In this document: positions 44,592 to 53,781 of the stretch, piece after piece
Layout: every line of letters starts with the position of its first letter
How positions within the stretch are numbered: the stretch's first letter is position 1
Assembly: GCA_934700615.1 (NCBI GenBank)
Contig: CAKUXR010000006.1
Span: forward strand, 1 to 64,000
Direction of reading: 5' to 3'
DNA: 64,000 nucleotides
Source of the DNA: an uncultured Bacteroidales bacterium
GTDB taxonomy: Bacteria; Bacteroidota; Bacteroidia; Bacteroidales; UBA932
Translations under genes and position numbers: made by a program
The notes under the pieces: model-generated
What the model was told of the DNA's origin: nothing
Databases searched by the model: none
The model's input: the letters and a program-made list of their open reading frames with translations, nothing else

Positions 44592-46370
44592 ATGTTCAAT
44601 ACTTTTTACAGAACAAACACTTGCGGCGAGCTCCGTCTGGGAGATGCCGGTAAAAAAGTGGTGCTTTCCGGTTGGGTGCAGAGAACCCGAAAACTGGGCG
44701 GAATGACTTTCATTGACCTCCGTGACCGTTACGGAATTACTCAGCTGGTCGTAAGTGCAGACGCTCCTGCTGAATTGGTCGAGACTGCAAACTCTCTCGG
44801 ACGTGAATTCGTCATTCAGGTAGAGGGCGAGGTTATCGAGCGTCAGAGCAAGAACTCGAAGATGGATACAGGTGAGATCGAGATTAAACTCGATGCGATC
44901 CATGTCCTGAACAAGTCTGTTACTCCTCCGTTCACCATCGAGGACGAGAGCGACGGAGGTGATGACATCAGAGCGAAATACAGATATCTGGATTTGAGAA
45001 GAAACCCTCTCAAGAATGCCCTCGTGCTTCGTCACAAGATCGCGCATGAGGTCCGCAACTTCTTGGATGCCAAAGGTTTCATGGAAATCGAGACCCCATA
45101 TCTCATCAAATCTACACCTGAGGGAGCGCGTGACTTCGTGGTCCCTTCCAGAATGAATGCAGGCGAGTTCTATGCGTTGCCTCAGTCTCCTCAGACCTTC
45201 AAGCAGCTCCTTATGGTAGCCGGTTATGACCGTTACTTCCAGATTGTACGTTGCTTCCGTGATGAGGACCTCCGTGCGGACCGTCAGCCTGAATTCACAC
45301 AGATTGACTGCGAGATGTCATTCGTGGAGCAGGAGGATGTCCTGAATACTTTCGAGGAGATGATGAGAAGACTCTTCAAGAATGTTCTCGACGTGGAGAT
45401 TCCTAATCCGCTTCCTCGCATGAGCTGGTACGACGCCATGGACAACTACGGTTCAGACAAGCCGGACGTTCGTTTCGGAATGACTATCCATGAACTTACT
45501 TCATTGGCCAAGGGTCACGGCTTCTCAGTATTCGATTCAGTGGATTATATCGGAGGTATCGCCGTAGAGGGCGCAGCAGACTATACCCGCAAGCAGCTCG
45601 ATGAGCTTACCGAGTGGGTAAAGAGGCCTCAGGTAGGCGCCAAGGGTCTGGTTTACATCAAGTACAATGCAGACGGCTCCACCAAGTCTTCTATCGACAA
45701 GTTCTATACTCCTGAGCAGGTCAAGGAGATGGCTGAGGCAGCAGGTGCAAAGGCCGGCGACCTCGTCCTCATACTTTGCGGTGCCAAGAGGAAGGCTCAG
45801 ACAATGCTCGGCGTTCTCCGTATGGAGATGGCCAACCGTCTCGGCCTCAGGGACCCTAAGGTGTTCGCACCTCTCTGGATCGTGGATTTCCCTCTACTCG
45901 AGTGGGATGACGAGACACAGCGTTTCTACGCTATGCACCATCCGTTCACAGCGCCTAAGCCGGAGCATCTCGAGATGTTCTACAGCGACAAGAAGGAAGA
46001 CCTTGAGAAGGTTTGTGCCAATGCCTATGACTTCGTCCTGAACGGAACTGAGCTCGGCGGCGGTTCAATCCGTATCCACGAGGCTTCTCTTCAGGAGCGC
46101 ATGTTCGAGGTCCTCGGAATCAGCAAGGAAGAGGCTGCATACAAGTTCGGATTCATCATCAATGCCTTCAAGTTCGGTGCTCCGCCTCACGGAGGTCTCG
46201 CATTCGGCTTCGACCGTGTCTGCGCATTGTTCGGAGGCAGCGACTCCATCCGTGACTATATCGCATTCCCTAAGAACAATCAGGGCCGCGATGTGATGAT
46301 CGACTCTCCATCGTCTATCGACCAGTCTCAGCTCGATGAACTCCATCTTGACGTGCGCAAGAGCGAGTAA
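44592..46370 (+). CDS. aspS: Aspartyl-tRNA synthetase
   Basis: A 592-residue class IIb synthetase of the bacterial type that charges tRNA-Asp. The N-terminal OB fold (~1-105, GWVQRTRKLGGMTFIDLRDRYG) reads the anticodon. The catalytic core has motif 1 (FLDAKGFMEIETPYLIKSTPEGARDF), motif 2 (FRDEDLRADRQPEFTQIDCE) and motif 3 (GLAFGFDRVCALFGG). Between motifs 2 and 3 lies the bacterial GAD insertion. The start at 44592 gives the usual FNTFYRTNTCGELR opening; the upstream in-frame extension overlaps the promoter. A strong bidirectional terminator follows. Confidence 0.97.
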   Translation: MFNTFYRTNTCGELRLGDAGKKVVLSGWVQRTRKLGGMTFIDLRDRYGITQLVVSADAPAELVETANSLGREFVIQVEGEVIERQSKNSKMDTGEIEIKLDAIHVLNKSVTPPFTIEDESDGGDDIRAKYRYLDLRRNPLKNALVLRHKIAHEVRNFLDAKGFMEIETPYLIKSTPEGARDFVVPSRMNAGEFYALPQSPQTFKQLLMVAGYDRYFQIVRCFRDEDLRADRQPEFTQIDCEMSFVEQEDVLNTFEEMMRRLFKNVLDVEIPNPLPRMSWYDAMDNYGSDKPDVRFGMTIHELTSLAKGHGFSVFDSVDYIGGIAVEGAADYTRKQLDELTEWVKRPQVGAKGLVYIKYNADGSTKSSIDKFYTPEQVKEMAEAAGAKAGDLVLILCGAKRKAQTMLGVLRMEMANRLGLRDPKVFAPLWIVDFPLLEWDDETQRFYAMHHPFTAPKPEHLEMFYSDKKEDLEKVCANAYDFVLNGTELGGGSIRIHEASLQERMFEVLGISKEEAAYKFGFIINAFKFGAPPHGGLAFGFDRVCALFGGSDSIRDYIAFPKNNQGRDVMIDSPSSIDQSQLDELHLDVRKSE

Positions 46371-46390
46371 CCGAAAGCAGATATAATAAT

Positions 46391-46426
46391 AAAACCCGGT
46401 TCCATATCGGTTGGAGCCGGGTTTTT
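46391..46426. terminator. Bidirectional terminator between aspS and the NlpC/P60 gene
   Basis: AAAACCCGG (46391-46399) and CCGGGTTTT (46417-46425) form a stem with inner TCCA/TGGA pairing. T runs end it on both strands, so it serves two convergent genes. Confidence 0.85.
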
Positions 46427-46429
46427 CAG

Positions 46430-47485
46430 TTATTTTATTCTGATCTTGCGTCCGATTTTAAGCGTCGTGGACGTTGTGATGTTGTTCAGACGGCAGATGT
46501 CCGATACCGAAGTTCCATATCTGCGGGCCAGGGCATAGAGTGTGTCTCCGGACTTTATCGTATGCCATGTGGCTTCCTCTGACGTGTCGGAATCCGCTGC
46601 GGCGCTCTGTCCGCTTTTTCCCGTTGAGGTACCTTTTCCTGAAGCGGAGACAGATGAGCCTGCCTTTGCCGTCCCCGGGGCTCCTGCCAATGACGGAATC
46701 TGGTGGTTGGACATCGTGATGCTCTGCCATTTGCCTGACGGCTCGAGTATTATCTTCACGGAATCGGAAGGGGCAGTGATTGTCCCGTCAGCATTGACAA
46801 AAACCCATTGTCCGTCTCCGAGCAGGATGATTCTCTTGTCGGCGTCAGCCATGACGAGCGCGTCGTTGTCCTTCAGGTGGGCATTGTCTATATCGAACTG
46901 ATAATCGGCATTTCCCTCCTTGCTTCTGGCGATGAAATCAGGGATTATTCGCCGTGCGCCCATGAATCTGGCGGAATAGTACGGCTCCTTGAGGTGCGAA
47001 ATCGTCACGCCTCCCTTTGTCGCAGCATGTATGAAGGTGAAATCCTGTCCGGACTTGTCCATCTCGATGAATATTCCCACATGGCCGACTCTTCCGGAAC
47101 TTCTTCTGGCTCCGAATACGACAATGTCACCCTTCTGGAGGTTTGAAAGCGAGCCTTCCACGGGACGGCCGTCGCCAGCCTGTCCTCCTGAGGAGCGGGA
47201 AAGGTCATAGCCGAATTTCCTGTAGATGTAACTTGTGAAGCCGGAGCAGTCGAAGGCGCGGGGCCCTTTCGATCCGTAGGAGTATGGGGTACCTTTGTAT
47301 TTCAATGCCTCTGTTATAATCCTGTCGGCGAGGTCTTCTGTGGAAACCGTAACGGTATCTCTGGCAGCATTGGCCTGGGCTCCGGCAGGGGACAGCGGCA
47401 TCTTGCCGGTTCCGGCCTCTGCGGTGAAGTCACTAAAAGCAAAACTCAGGAGTATGACCCCTGAGGTATATAAAAATCTTCTCAT
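46430..47485 (-). CDS. NlpC/P60 cell-wall peptidase with LysM domain
   Basis: A 351-residue exported protein (signal near ~AEA, 24). The NlpC/P60 domain covers ~50-185. It shows the catalytic Cys80 in FDCSGF, His135 in RVGHVGIF and His153 in FIHAA. These enzymes cut gamma-D-Glu to diamino-acid bonds in peptidoglycan stems. A middle stretch and a Ser/Gly/Lys-rich linker (~255-300) lead to a C-terminal LysM (HTIKSGDTLYALARRYGTSVSDICRLN) that binds the glycan strands. It is last in a minus-strand run that begins at cdaA, and the terminator at 46391 follows its stop. Confidence 0.94.
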   Translation of the reverse strand: MRRFLYTSGVILLSFAFSDFTAEAGTGKMPLSPAGAQANAARDTVTVSTEDLADRIITEALKYKGTPYSYGSKGPRAFDCSGFTSYIYRKFGYDLSRSSGGQAGDGRPVEGSLSNLQKGDIVVFGARRSSGRVGHVGIFIEMDKSGQDFTFIHAATKGGVTISHLKEPYYSARFMGARRIIPDFIARSKEGNADYQFDIDNAHLKDNDALVMADADKRIILLGDGQWVFVNADGTITAPSDSVKIILEPSGKWQSITMSNHQIPSLAGAPGTAKAGSSVSASGKGTSTGKSGQSAAADSDTSEEATWHTIKSGDTLYALARRYGTSVSDICRLNNITTSTTLKIGRKIRIK

Positions 47486-47521
47486 TCAGTACACGTCGTT
47501 TGTGCAGATGGCGTGCATGAA

Positions 47522-47968
47522 TTATGCCAGAAGTTTCTTTACGATGGTGGAAACTGTGCGTCCGTCTGCCTGTCCTGCGAGTTTCTTTGTGGCCAGGCCC
47601 ATGACTTTGCCCATGTCGGCCATGCTGGAGGCTCCGGTCTCGGCAATGATGCCCTTTACGATTTCCTCGACTTCGGCTTCGCTGAGCTGCTTAGGCAGAT
47701 ATCCCTCCATCTCGGCTGCTTCTGCCAACTCGTTGTCGGCCAAGTCCTGACGGCCGCCCTGGGCATACATCGCAGCAGATTCCTTGCGCTGTTTGATGAG
47801 TTTCTGTATGAGTTTGATGACGTCTCCGTCAGTTATTTCTGCTCCGGCTCCTGATGTCTTTGCGAGGAGAATTTCGGATTTGATTGCACGTACTGCATTG
47901 GTACGTACGGTATTATGGGCTTTCATAGCCTCCATAATATCTTTCTGGATTTGCTGTTCTAATGCCAT
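47522..47968 (-). CDS. GatB/YqeY domain protein
   Basis: A 148-residue cytosolic protein of the YqeY type, which resembles the tRNA-binding tail of GatB. The family pattern is clear: ALEQQIQKDIMEAMKAHN at the start, LRxI/RAIKSEIL, then GYLPKQLSEAEVEEIV, and near the end GKVMGLATKKLAGQADGRTVS. Its cellular role is not settled; by homology it may bind tRNA or help amidotransfer. It lies 36 bp upstream of the NlpC/P60 gene on the same strand. Confidence 0.92.
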   Translation of the reverse strand: MALEQQIQKDIMEAMKAHNTVRTNAVRAIKSEILLAKTSGAGAEITDGDVIKLIQKLIKQRKESAAMYAQGGRQDLADNELAEAAEMEGYLPKQLSEAEVEEIVKGIIAETGASSMADMGKVMGLATKKLAGQADGRTVSTIVKKLLA

Positions 47969-48019
47969 AATCTTATAAATTTTTAAGTTCGTACAGATTC
48001 AGTAAACTGTCGGGCAGGA

Positions 48020-49114
48020 TTATCTGTACTTGTCGTAGCCCGGCATTCTGGTGCTGTTGACCAGTTCCTTGTATTGTTTGTCGTCACGAGGACAAACCAG
48101 AAGTACGTCGTCCGTATCCGCCACGATGAAATTCTCAAGTCCCCTGAGAACTATGAGCTTTTCCTTGTTCTTGGACAGGATGATGTTCCCGCTGCTTTTC
48201 TGCAGGATGTCTTTCTGTGTATTCGCGATGTTGCCGTCCGCGTCCTTCTTGCCGACATTCGAGTAGAAATTTTCCCAGCTGTCAATGTCAGACCATCCGA
48301 AGTGCACCGGATATATCCATGCGCGGTCAGTCTTTTCCATTACGCCATAATCGATGGAGAGCTTGATGCAGTCAGTGTAGGCTCTTTCTATGAATACTGT
48401 TTCTGCAGGGCTTCCCAGCGCGCCTTCCCATCCGTCGAACAGTCTGGTGATCTCGGGGATATACCTCTCCATTTCTTCTCTTATCACACCGGCCTGCCAT
48501 ACGAAAATACCTGAGTTCCAGAAGAATTCACCGCTCTTGAAGAACAGCTCTGCGATTTCCTGGCTTGGCTTCTCTGTGAATGTCTTGACTTTTACAGGTT
48601 CGTTCTTCTTGCAGGCCTCTTTTCCTCCGGTCACCTGGATATAACCGTATTCGGTGTCCGGGCAGCTCGGCTGGATTCCCAATGTCATCAGTACCGGATT
48701 GCTTTCCGCATAGTTCAGGGCGCTTGTGAGAGTCTCTCTGAACAGTTCGATGTCATTGATCACAATGTCGGCAGGTGTCACTGCGACTACGGCTGAGGGA
48801 TCTCTCTTCAGAAGGGTGTATGTCGAGTATGCGACGCATGGCGCAGTCCGTCTCGCATATGGCTCCAGAAGGAGGTTGTCCTCGGAAAGCTCGGGAATCT
48901 GCTCTTTTATTATATCCTTGAATTTGGCAAGGGTGATAACCATAATGTTCTCTTGCGGAACGACTCCCAGGCATCTTTCGTAAGCCATTCTTACAAGTGA
49001 TTTGTCAGTACCGGATATGTCGATGAAATGTCCAGGCATGTCCTCCCGGCTGATAGGCCAGAAGCGGTTAAGATGGCCACCGGCCATTATTACGCAATAT
49101 TGATTCTTTTTCAT
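48020..49114 (-). CDS. Mannose-1-phosphate guanylyltransferase-like protein with degenerate active-site motif
   Basis: A 364-residue nucleotidyltransferase fold of the ManC/RfbM type, which makes GDP-mannose from GTP and mannose-1-phosphate. Typical parts are VVAVTPADIVI, EYGYIQV, FTEKPS, FFWNSGIFVW and FGWSDIDSWE. The usual N-terminal signature GGxGxRxWPxSRxxxPKQF reads GGHLNRFWPISREDMPGHF. The second Gly of the phosphate loop is gone (14-16 HLN), and the catalytic Lys that follows the Pro is Gly28. The rest is well kept, so it may be a changed-function paralogue, or a second intact copy may exist elsewhere. It lies between yqeY and yraN on the same strand. Confidence 0.82.
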   Translation of the reverse strand: MKKNQYCVIMAGGHLNRFWPISREDMPGHFIDISGTDKSLVRMAYERCLGVVPQENIMVITLAKFKDIIKEQIPELSEDNLLLEPYARRTAPCVAYSTYTLLKRDPSAVVAVTPADIVINDIELFRETLTSALNYAESNPVLMTLGIQPSCPDTEYGYIQVTGGKEACKKNEPVKVKTFTEKPSQEIAELFFKSGEFFWNSGIFVWQAGVIREEMERYIPEITRLFDGWEGALGSPAETVFIERAYTDCIKLSIDYGVMEKTDRAWIYPVHFGWSDIDSWENFYSNVGKKDADGNIANTQKDILQKSSGNIILSKNKEKLIVLRGLENFIVADTDDVLLVCPRDDKQYKELVNSTRMPGYDKYR

Positions 49115-49142
49115 CTATACTGTTATTACTATATGGTGTCCA

Positions 49143-49520
49143 CTAAGTATATATGGGAATGAATGCCCCTGCGAAGTAGTTGACCGTCATACTTCCCCGG
49201 TCATAGACGACAGCTGCGACATCGAACCACACCTCCAGACCGCTGCCCAGCGCGTTTCCTTTCATTGACATATATTTTCCTGCCGCGACAGCGATATTCT
49301 TCTGCTTTTTCGCATTGACGGCATCCTGCGGGTCTCCCTGCACGGGCGCGACCCGGCTCTTGACTTCTACAAAATGTATTCCATCCGGGGCCAATGCCAC
49401 TATGTCGATTTCCAGATGTCCGTATCTCCAGTTCCGGTCCAGAATGGTATGCCCGTGACGGATAAGGTATTGGCAGACCTCGTCTTCTCCTTGCTTTCCC
49501 AATGCGCATTTACCTTTCAT
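49143..49520 (-). CDS. YraN family (UPF0102) nuclease-like protein
   Basis: A 125-residue protein with a restriction-nuclease-like fold. The family motif is visible: GKQGEDEVCQYLIRHGH, then the metal-site line GHLEIDIVA and FVEVKSR, giving Glu, Asp and ExK. It is common next to DNA repair genes, but no confirmed function exists. It starts 10 bp after the mutS2 stop. Confidence 0.92.
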   Translation of the reverse strand: MKGKCALGKQGEDEVCQYLIRHGHTILDRNWRYGHLEIDIVALAPDGIHFVEVKSRVAPVQGDPQDAVNAKKQKNIAVAAGKYMSMKGNALGSGLEVWFDVAAVVYDRGSMTVNYFAGAFIPIYT

Positions 49521-49529
49521 ATTCCCGGT

Positions 49530-52070
49530 CTATTTGTCAAATGTCACTACAGTCACTCCCGAGCCTCCAAGCTGTACGCTTTCGTCTTTCGCGGACACCA
49601 CGCCAGGCGTCGCGCGGAGGAATCTCTGGATTTCATCTCTCAATGCTCCTGTTCCTTTTCCGTGAATGATTCGCACGGAGGAAACGTTCAGCATGATGGC
49701 ATCGTCAATGTAATGCATCACATTGTCCAGAGCCTCGTTGACCCTCTGGCCGCGCACGTCCAGTTCCATCTTGAAGTTCAGTTTCCTTTCTGAAATGGAA
49801 CTGTCCATCGAGGTCGTCTGCGTCACAGGCTTCGGTGCAGCCTTCACTGCTGACTTGTATTCGTTGGAGGTGATTCTTTCCACCTTGTCGAGCGGCATCT
49901 TGCTCTTTATGTTGCCGATGATGACCGTGACGGCCTTGTCGGATACGATGGCCACTTCGCCGACCATCCCGTTGGCCTTGATGCGGACCTTTTCGCCCAC
50001 TTGCAGAGGTCCGCTGCGGAATGATGAAATCATCCTGGACTTCTCGGCCTCCTCGTTCATCCTCTTCTGGTCCTCTGTCGTGGCCCTCCTGTTCTTTCTG
50101 GCAAGCTGGCGCTGCTGTCTTTCATTGACCTTGCGCAGCTTGTCCTCGAGATAGCTGTCCCTGTCCTGCTGGTCCTGCTCCTTCTTGGCTGCAAGAGCAT
50201 TGACAAAATCCTGCAGGTCGGCCCTCGCCTTTCTGGTCTGGCTCTTCTCCGCCTGTTTTTCCTTGATGGTGCGGATGGTGTGCTCGACCTGACGGTTCGC
50301 GCCCTTTACGATATCTTCCGCCTCTCTTTTCGCCTCGTCAATGATTTCCTGGCGTTTCTTGCGGATGTCTTCCAGTTCTTTCTGGTATTTGTCGGTGATG
50401 CTCTCCAGAGTCTTGTCCGTGTTGCGGATTTTCTGGATCTTCTCGTCCAGCACGCGCCTGTTTCTCGCGATTTTGCGGAGGTTCCTTTCAATGCCGACAA
50501 ACTCTTCTCCTGCCCTGTTCTCCGCGTCCTTTATTATCTCCTCCGGCAGCCCCATCTTTCTGGCAAGCTCGAATGCGAAGGAGTTGCCCGGCAGACCCAT
50601 TTCCAGTTTGAACAGAGGGGCAATGTTTTTCGCGTCGAACTGCATGGCGCCGTTGATAACGCCCGTGTCAGCGCCTGAGGCATATAATTTCAGATTCGTA
50701 TAGTGCGTGGTGATGACGCCATAGACGCCTCTCTTGTCGAACTCGTTCAGGATGGCTTCCGCGATGGCTCCTCCGGCTGCCGGCTCTGTGCCGGAACCGA
50801 ATTCGTCAATGAGAACCAGGGTATGGGAGTCCGCTTCCTTCAGCATGTCTTTCATCGACTCGAGGAAGGAACTGTATGTGCTGAGGTCATTGTCAATGGA
50901 TTGGCCGTCTCCGATGTCTGCCATTATGCGGTCGAAGATCATCATCTCGGATGTCTCGGAAGTCGGGATTAGCATACCCCACTGGAACATGTATTGAAGC
51001 AGTCCCACTGTCTTCAGGCACACGGATTTGCCTCCGGCATTCGGACCGGAAATGAGAAGAATGTGTTTCTGTGGGGTCAATGTTACCGTGAGCGGCACTA
51101 TTTCTTTCCCGTCGCGTTTCAGTGATCTTTCCAGAAGAGGGTGTCTTGCTTTTCTCAGGTCCATCTCCTCGGTATCGGATATGATAGGCATGCCGGCCAC
51201 GAAGTCCAGCGCCGTCTGTGCCTTGGCGATGAGGAAGTCCATTTCTCCGATGCATTTCGCCCCGTCCAGCAGATCCGGCACATAAGGCCTCAGCCAGTCG
51301 CTGAACTCGTACAGTATCCTGGCGATTTCTCTGGTCTCCGCGAAATGGAGCTCGCTGATTTCATTGGTAATCTCCACTATTTCAGCGGGTTCGATGAAGG
51401 TGGTCTTTCCGGAAGAAGACTCGTCATAGACGAATCCCTGTATCTTTCTCTTGTTGGAAGTGCTTACTGGAATCAGCATTTTTCCGTCTCTGACGACGAC
51501 TGACGCGTCCTGGTCCACGATTCCGTCGGCCTGCGCCTTTTTCAGAAGTATGCCGATGCGTTTGGAAATCGCGCCCTCCTTGTCCTTCAGTTTCCTGCGG
51601 ATGTCATAGAGTTCGTCCGATGCGGTATCTTTTACGTTTCCGAATTTGTCGAGTATGGTGTCGATGCGCTGCTGAACTTCAGGGAACAGGACAATGCTGC
51701 TCACCATTTTCTTCAGATTAGGATAGATTCCGTCCTTTATGTTGCTGAAAAACAATGTGATACGTCTCAGCGTCTCCAGCATTGTCTTCAGTTTTCCGAG
51801 AGAGACAAGGTCAATGTTGGAGCCTTCGTTGCTGAGGATTTCCAGAAATCTGACGCAGTCGATGTAGCCGTTTGAGGGGAATGATTCCTCGAACATCACT
51901 ATCATCCTCATCTCGTCAGTAAGCAAAAGCCTCTGGCGGATTTCCCTGGCGTCTGTAGAGAAATTCTCTTCCGCAGTTCTTGCAGTCGCATATTCTGTGC
52001 TGCATCTGTCGGAAATGATTTTCCTTACTCTGTCGAATCCTAATATTGCTTCAATTCTTTCTTCTGTCAT
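49530..52070 (-). CDS. mutS2: MutS2 endonuclease/ATPase
   Basis: An 846-residue MutS2 protein, which lacks the mismatch-reading domains of MutS. The lever/clamp part covers ~1-300. The ATPase has Walker A GPNAGGKS (342-349) and the Walker B LVLIDEFGSGTEP. A long charged coiled coil spans ~505-670. A KOW-like segment (VGEKVRIKANGMVGEV) comes next. The C-terminal Smr domain (LDVRGQR, IIHGKGTGAL) provides the nuclease or ribosome-acting part. By family it suppresses recombination or rescues collided ribosomes. It overlaps the cdaA stop by 20 bp. Confidence 0.96.
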   Translation of the reverse strand: MTEERIEAILGFDRVRKIISDRCSTEYATARTAEENFSTDAREIRQRLLLTDEMRMIVMFEESFPSNGYIDCVRFLEILSNEGSNIDLVSLGKLKTMLETLRRITLFFSNIKDGIYPNLKKMVSSIVLFPEVQQRIDTILDKFGNVKDTASDELYDIRRKLKDKEGAISKRIGILLKKAQADGIVDQDASVVVRDGKMLIPVSTSNKRKIQGFVYDESSSGKTTFIEPAEIVEITNEISELHFAETREIARILYEFSDWLRPYVPDLLDGAKCIGEMDFLIAKAQTALDFVAGMPIISDTEEMDLRKARHPLLERSLKRDGKEIVPLTVTLTPQKHILLISGPNAGGKSVCLKTVGLLQYMFQWGMLIPTSETSEMMIFDRIMADIGDGQSIDNDLSTYSSFLESMKDMLKEADSHTLVLIDEFGSGTEPAAGGAIAEAILNEFDKRGVYGVITTHYTNLKLYASGADTGVINGAMQFDAKNIAPLFKLEMGLPGNSFAFELARKMGLPEEIIKDAENRAGEEFVGIERNLRKIARNRRVLDEKIQKIRNTDKTLESITDKYQKELEDIRKKRQEIIDEAKREAEDIVKGANRQVEHTIRTIKEKQAEKSQTRKARADLQDFVNALAAKKEQDQQDRDSYLEDKLRKVNERQQRQLARKNRRATTEDQKRMNEEAEKSRMISSFRSGPLQVGEKVRIKANGMVGEVAIVSDKAVTVIIGNIKSKMPLDKVERITSNEYKSAVKAAPKPVTQTTSMDSSISERKLNFKMELDVRGQRVNEALDNVMHYIDDAIMLNVSSVRIIHGKGTGALRDEIQRFLRATPGVVSAKDESVQLGGSGVTVVTFDK

Positions 52071-52899
52071 GACTCTCCTTTTCCTGTTTCTCCTGCGTTG
52101 ATGACAATGAAGCTCCCAGTTTGAGCTTCAGTTCATTCATGTTCTGTATTTCTGTCAATGTCCCTCCGTGTACAAATGAGATTTCTCCCGTCTCTTCCGA
52201 TACTACTATTACGTCCGCATCAGTTTCTTCCGTGATGCCGATGGCGGCCTTGTGCCTCATGCCGAACCGTGCGGGAATGTCAGTCCTTTCAGTAATAGGC
52301 AGGGTGCATCGCGCAGCGACAATATGGTGATTGTCAATGATGACGGCTCCGTCGTGAAGAGGCGAATTCTTGAAGAACAGGTTCATTATCAATCTCCTGT
52401 TGATGTTTGCGTCGATTCTGTCTCCTGTCTCTATGATGTCGCTGAGGCTTACGGTGTGGGGGATGACGATCAGCGCTCCTGTCTTCTGCTCTGACATTGA
52501 CCTGCATGCTTCCGTTATTTCTTTTACTGCGGCGTTGTCCATTGCCTTGTCCTCGTTTCCGAGGAATTTGCCGATGAATCTCCGGGTCTTGTATCCGAGT
52601 TTGCTTCCGCTGCCGAACCTTATCAGGAAATGTCGGATTTCAGGCTGAAAGATGATGATGACGGCGAGGACTCCCACGTCGATGAATGTGCCCAGCAGCG
52701 CGCTTATGAGTTTCATTTTCAATGCGTCCGCTATGACTCTCAGGACGTAGATGGAAATCACCGCGGTAAATATGTTCATTGCGGCGGAATCGCGTATCCA
52801 TCTGAATATGAAGTAGATGAGCAGGCCGACCAGGAGGACGTCCAGCATATCGGTAAATGAAAACTTCAGAAAACCGAATATTTCCAGAGGCATGACCAT
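52051..52899 (-). CDS. cdaA: Diadenylate cyclase CdaA
   Basis: A 282-residue membrane enzyme that makes cyclic di-AMP, which controls potassium and turgor. Three hydrophobic helices lie at ~18-90 (DVLLVGLLIYFIF, AVISIYVLRVIA, VGVLAVIIIF). The DisA_N domain follows. It has the DGA motif at 183-185 (LHDGAVII) and RHK at 215-217, where RHR is more usual but a basic residue is kept. TEETDADVIVVSEETG completes the site. Two start codons (52899 and 52893) differ by two residues. The end overlaps mutS2 by 20 bp. Confidence 0.95.
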   Translation of the reverse strand: MVMPLEIFGFLKFSFTDMLDVLLVGLLIYFIFRWIRDSAAMNIFTAVISIYVLRVIADALKMKLISALLGTFIDVGVLAVIIIFQPEIRHFLIRFGSGSKLGYKTRRFIGKFLGNEDKAMDNAAVKEITEACRSMSEQKTGALIVIPHTVSLSDIIETGDRIDANINRRLIMNLFFKNSPLHDGAVIIDNHHIVAARCTLPITERTDIPARFGMRHKAAIGITEETDADVIVVSEETGEISFVHGGTLTEIQNMNELKLKLGASLSSTQEKQEKESHDRRKN

Positions 52900-52979
52900 A
52901 TATTATATGTGTTCTTTCAGAATCCGGACATTTCACGGCTGTGCGGCCCGGTGTCCCGGAGGGTTCTGCGTTACGTCTG

Positions 52980-52987
52980 CAAAAATA
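52980..52987 (-). promoter_or_regulatory. Possible -7 box for cdaA-mutS2
   Basis: TATTTTTG on the minus strand, 81 bp ahead of the cdaA start. The -33 box is not clear. The 256-bp gap 52900-53155 otherwise contains the rplC promoter and no ORF that I would support. Confidence 0.4.
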
Positions 52988-53064
52988 GTAAAAATATGTG
53001 GAACCTGCCGAATTTATCGCATGGGTGCGGTTCCGCTAAAAATAACGAAATTTTTCCGGAAGTC

Positions 53065-53095
53065 ATTGAAAATTAAAAAATTATTCCTATATTTG
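53065..53095 (+). promoter_or_regulatory. Promoter of the rplC-rpsC cluster
   Basis: ATTG (53065-53068), an exact 19-bp spacer and TATATTTG (53088-53095). The start site is predicted near 53102, leaving a leader of about 54 nt before rplC. It confirms that rplC is the first gene of this transcript. Confidence 0.8.
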
Positions 53096-53155
53096 CGGCT
53101 CGCAAAGTATGCGAAAGTACGATAAAGTATTAATAAACAATTAATTATCAAACCA

Positions 53156-53779
53156 ATGCCTGGATTAATTGGAAAGAAAATCGGAATGACATCCGTTTTC
53201 GGTGCTGATGGAAAAAATATTCCATGCACCGTTGTTGAGGCTGGTCCGTGTGTTGTTACGCAGGTCCGTACGGTAGAAAAAGATGGTTATGCCGCCGTGC
53301 AGCTTGCCTATGACGAAACCACAGAAAAGCACGCCAGCGCCCCTCTCAAAGGGCATTTTGCAAAGGCAGGAACCACTCCTCACCGCAAGCTTGCAGAGTT
53401 CGCTGCAAACTTCAAGGGAGAGCTTAAATTAGGTGACGTTGTTTCAGTTGCTGACATCTTCGAAGGTGTTGAATACTGCAATGTTGTCGGTACTTCTAAA
53501 GGAAAAGGATTCCAGGGAGTCGTTAAACGTCACGGCTTCGCCGGTGTCGGTGGTGCTACCCACGGTCAGCACAACAGACTTCGTCACCCTGGTTCTATGG
53601 GCGCATCATCTTGGCCTTCACGCGTATTCCCAGGAATGAGAATGGCAGGCCACATGGGCAATGAAAGGGTAAAGGTGTTCAACCTTCAGGTTGTCAAAGT
53701 GATTCCTGAGAACAACCTTCTCGTATTGAAAGGCTCTGTACCTGGAGCCAAAGGATCTTATCTAATGTTGGAGGCTTAA
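53156..53779 (+). CDS. rplC: 50S ribosomal protein L3
   Basis: A 207-residue protein that helps to form the peptidyl-transferase region. L3 traits are GLIGKKIGMTSVF at the start and GATHGQHNRLRHPGSMGAS around the Gln that is methylated in many bacteria. It is first in this cluster, directly after a promoter; rpsJ, which normally precedes it, is absent. rplD follows 2 bp later. Confidence 0.98.
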   Translation: MPGLIGKKIGMTSVFGADGKNIPCTVVEAGPCVVTQVRTVEKDGYAAVQLAYDETTEKHASAPLKGHFAKAGTTPHRKLAEFAANFKGELKLGDVVSVADIFEGVEYCNVVGTSKGKGFQGVVKRHGFAGVGGATHGQHNRLRHPGSMGASSWPSRVFPGMRMAGHMGNERVKVFNLQVVKVIPENNLLVLKGSVPGAKGSYLMLEA

Positions 53780-53781
53780 TT

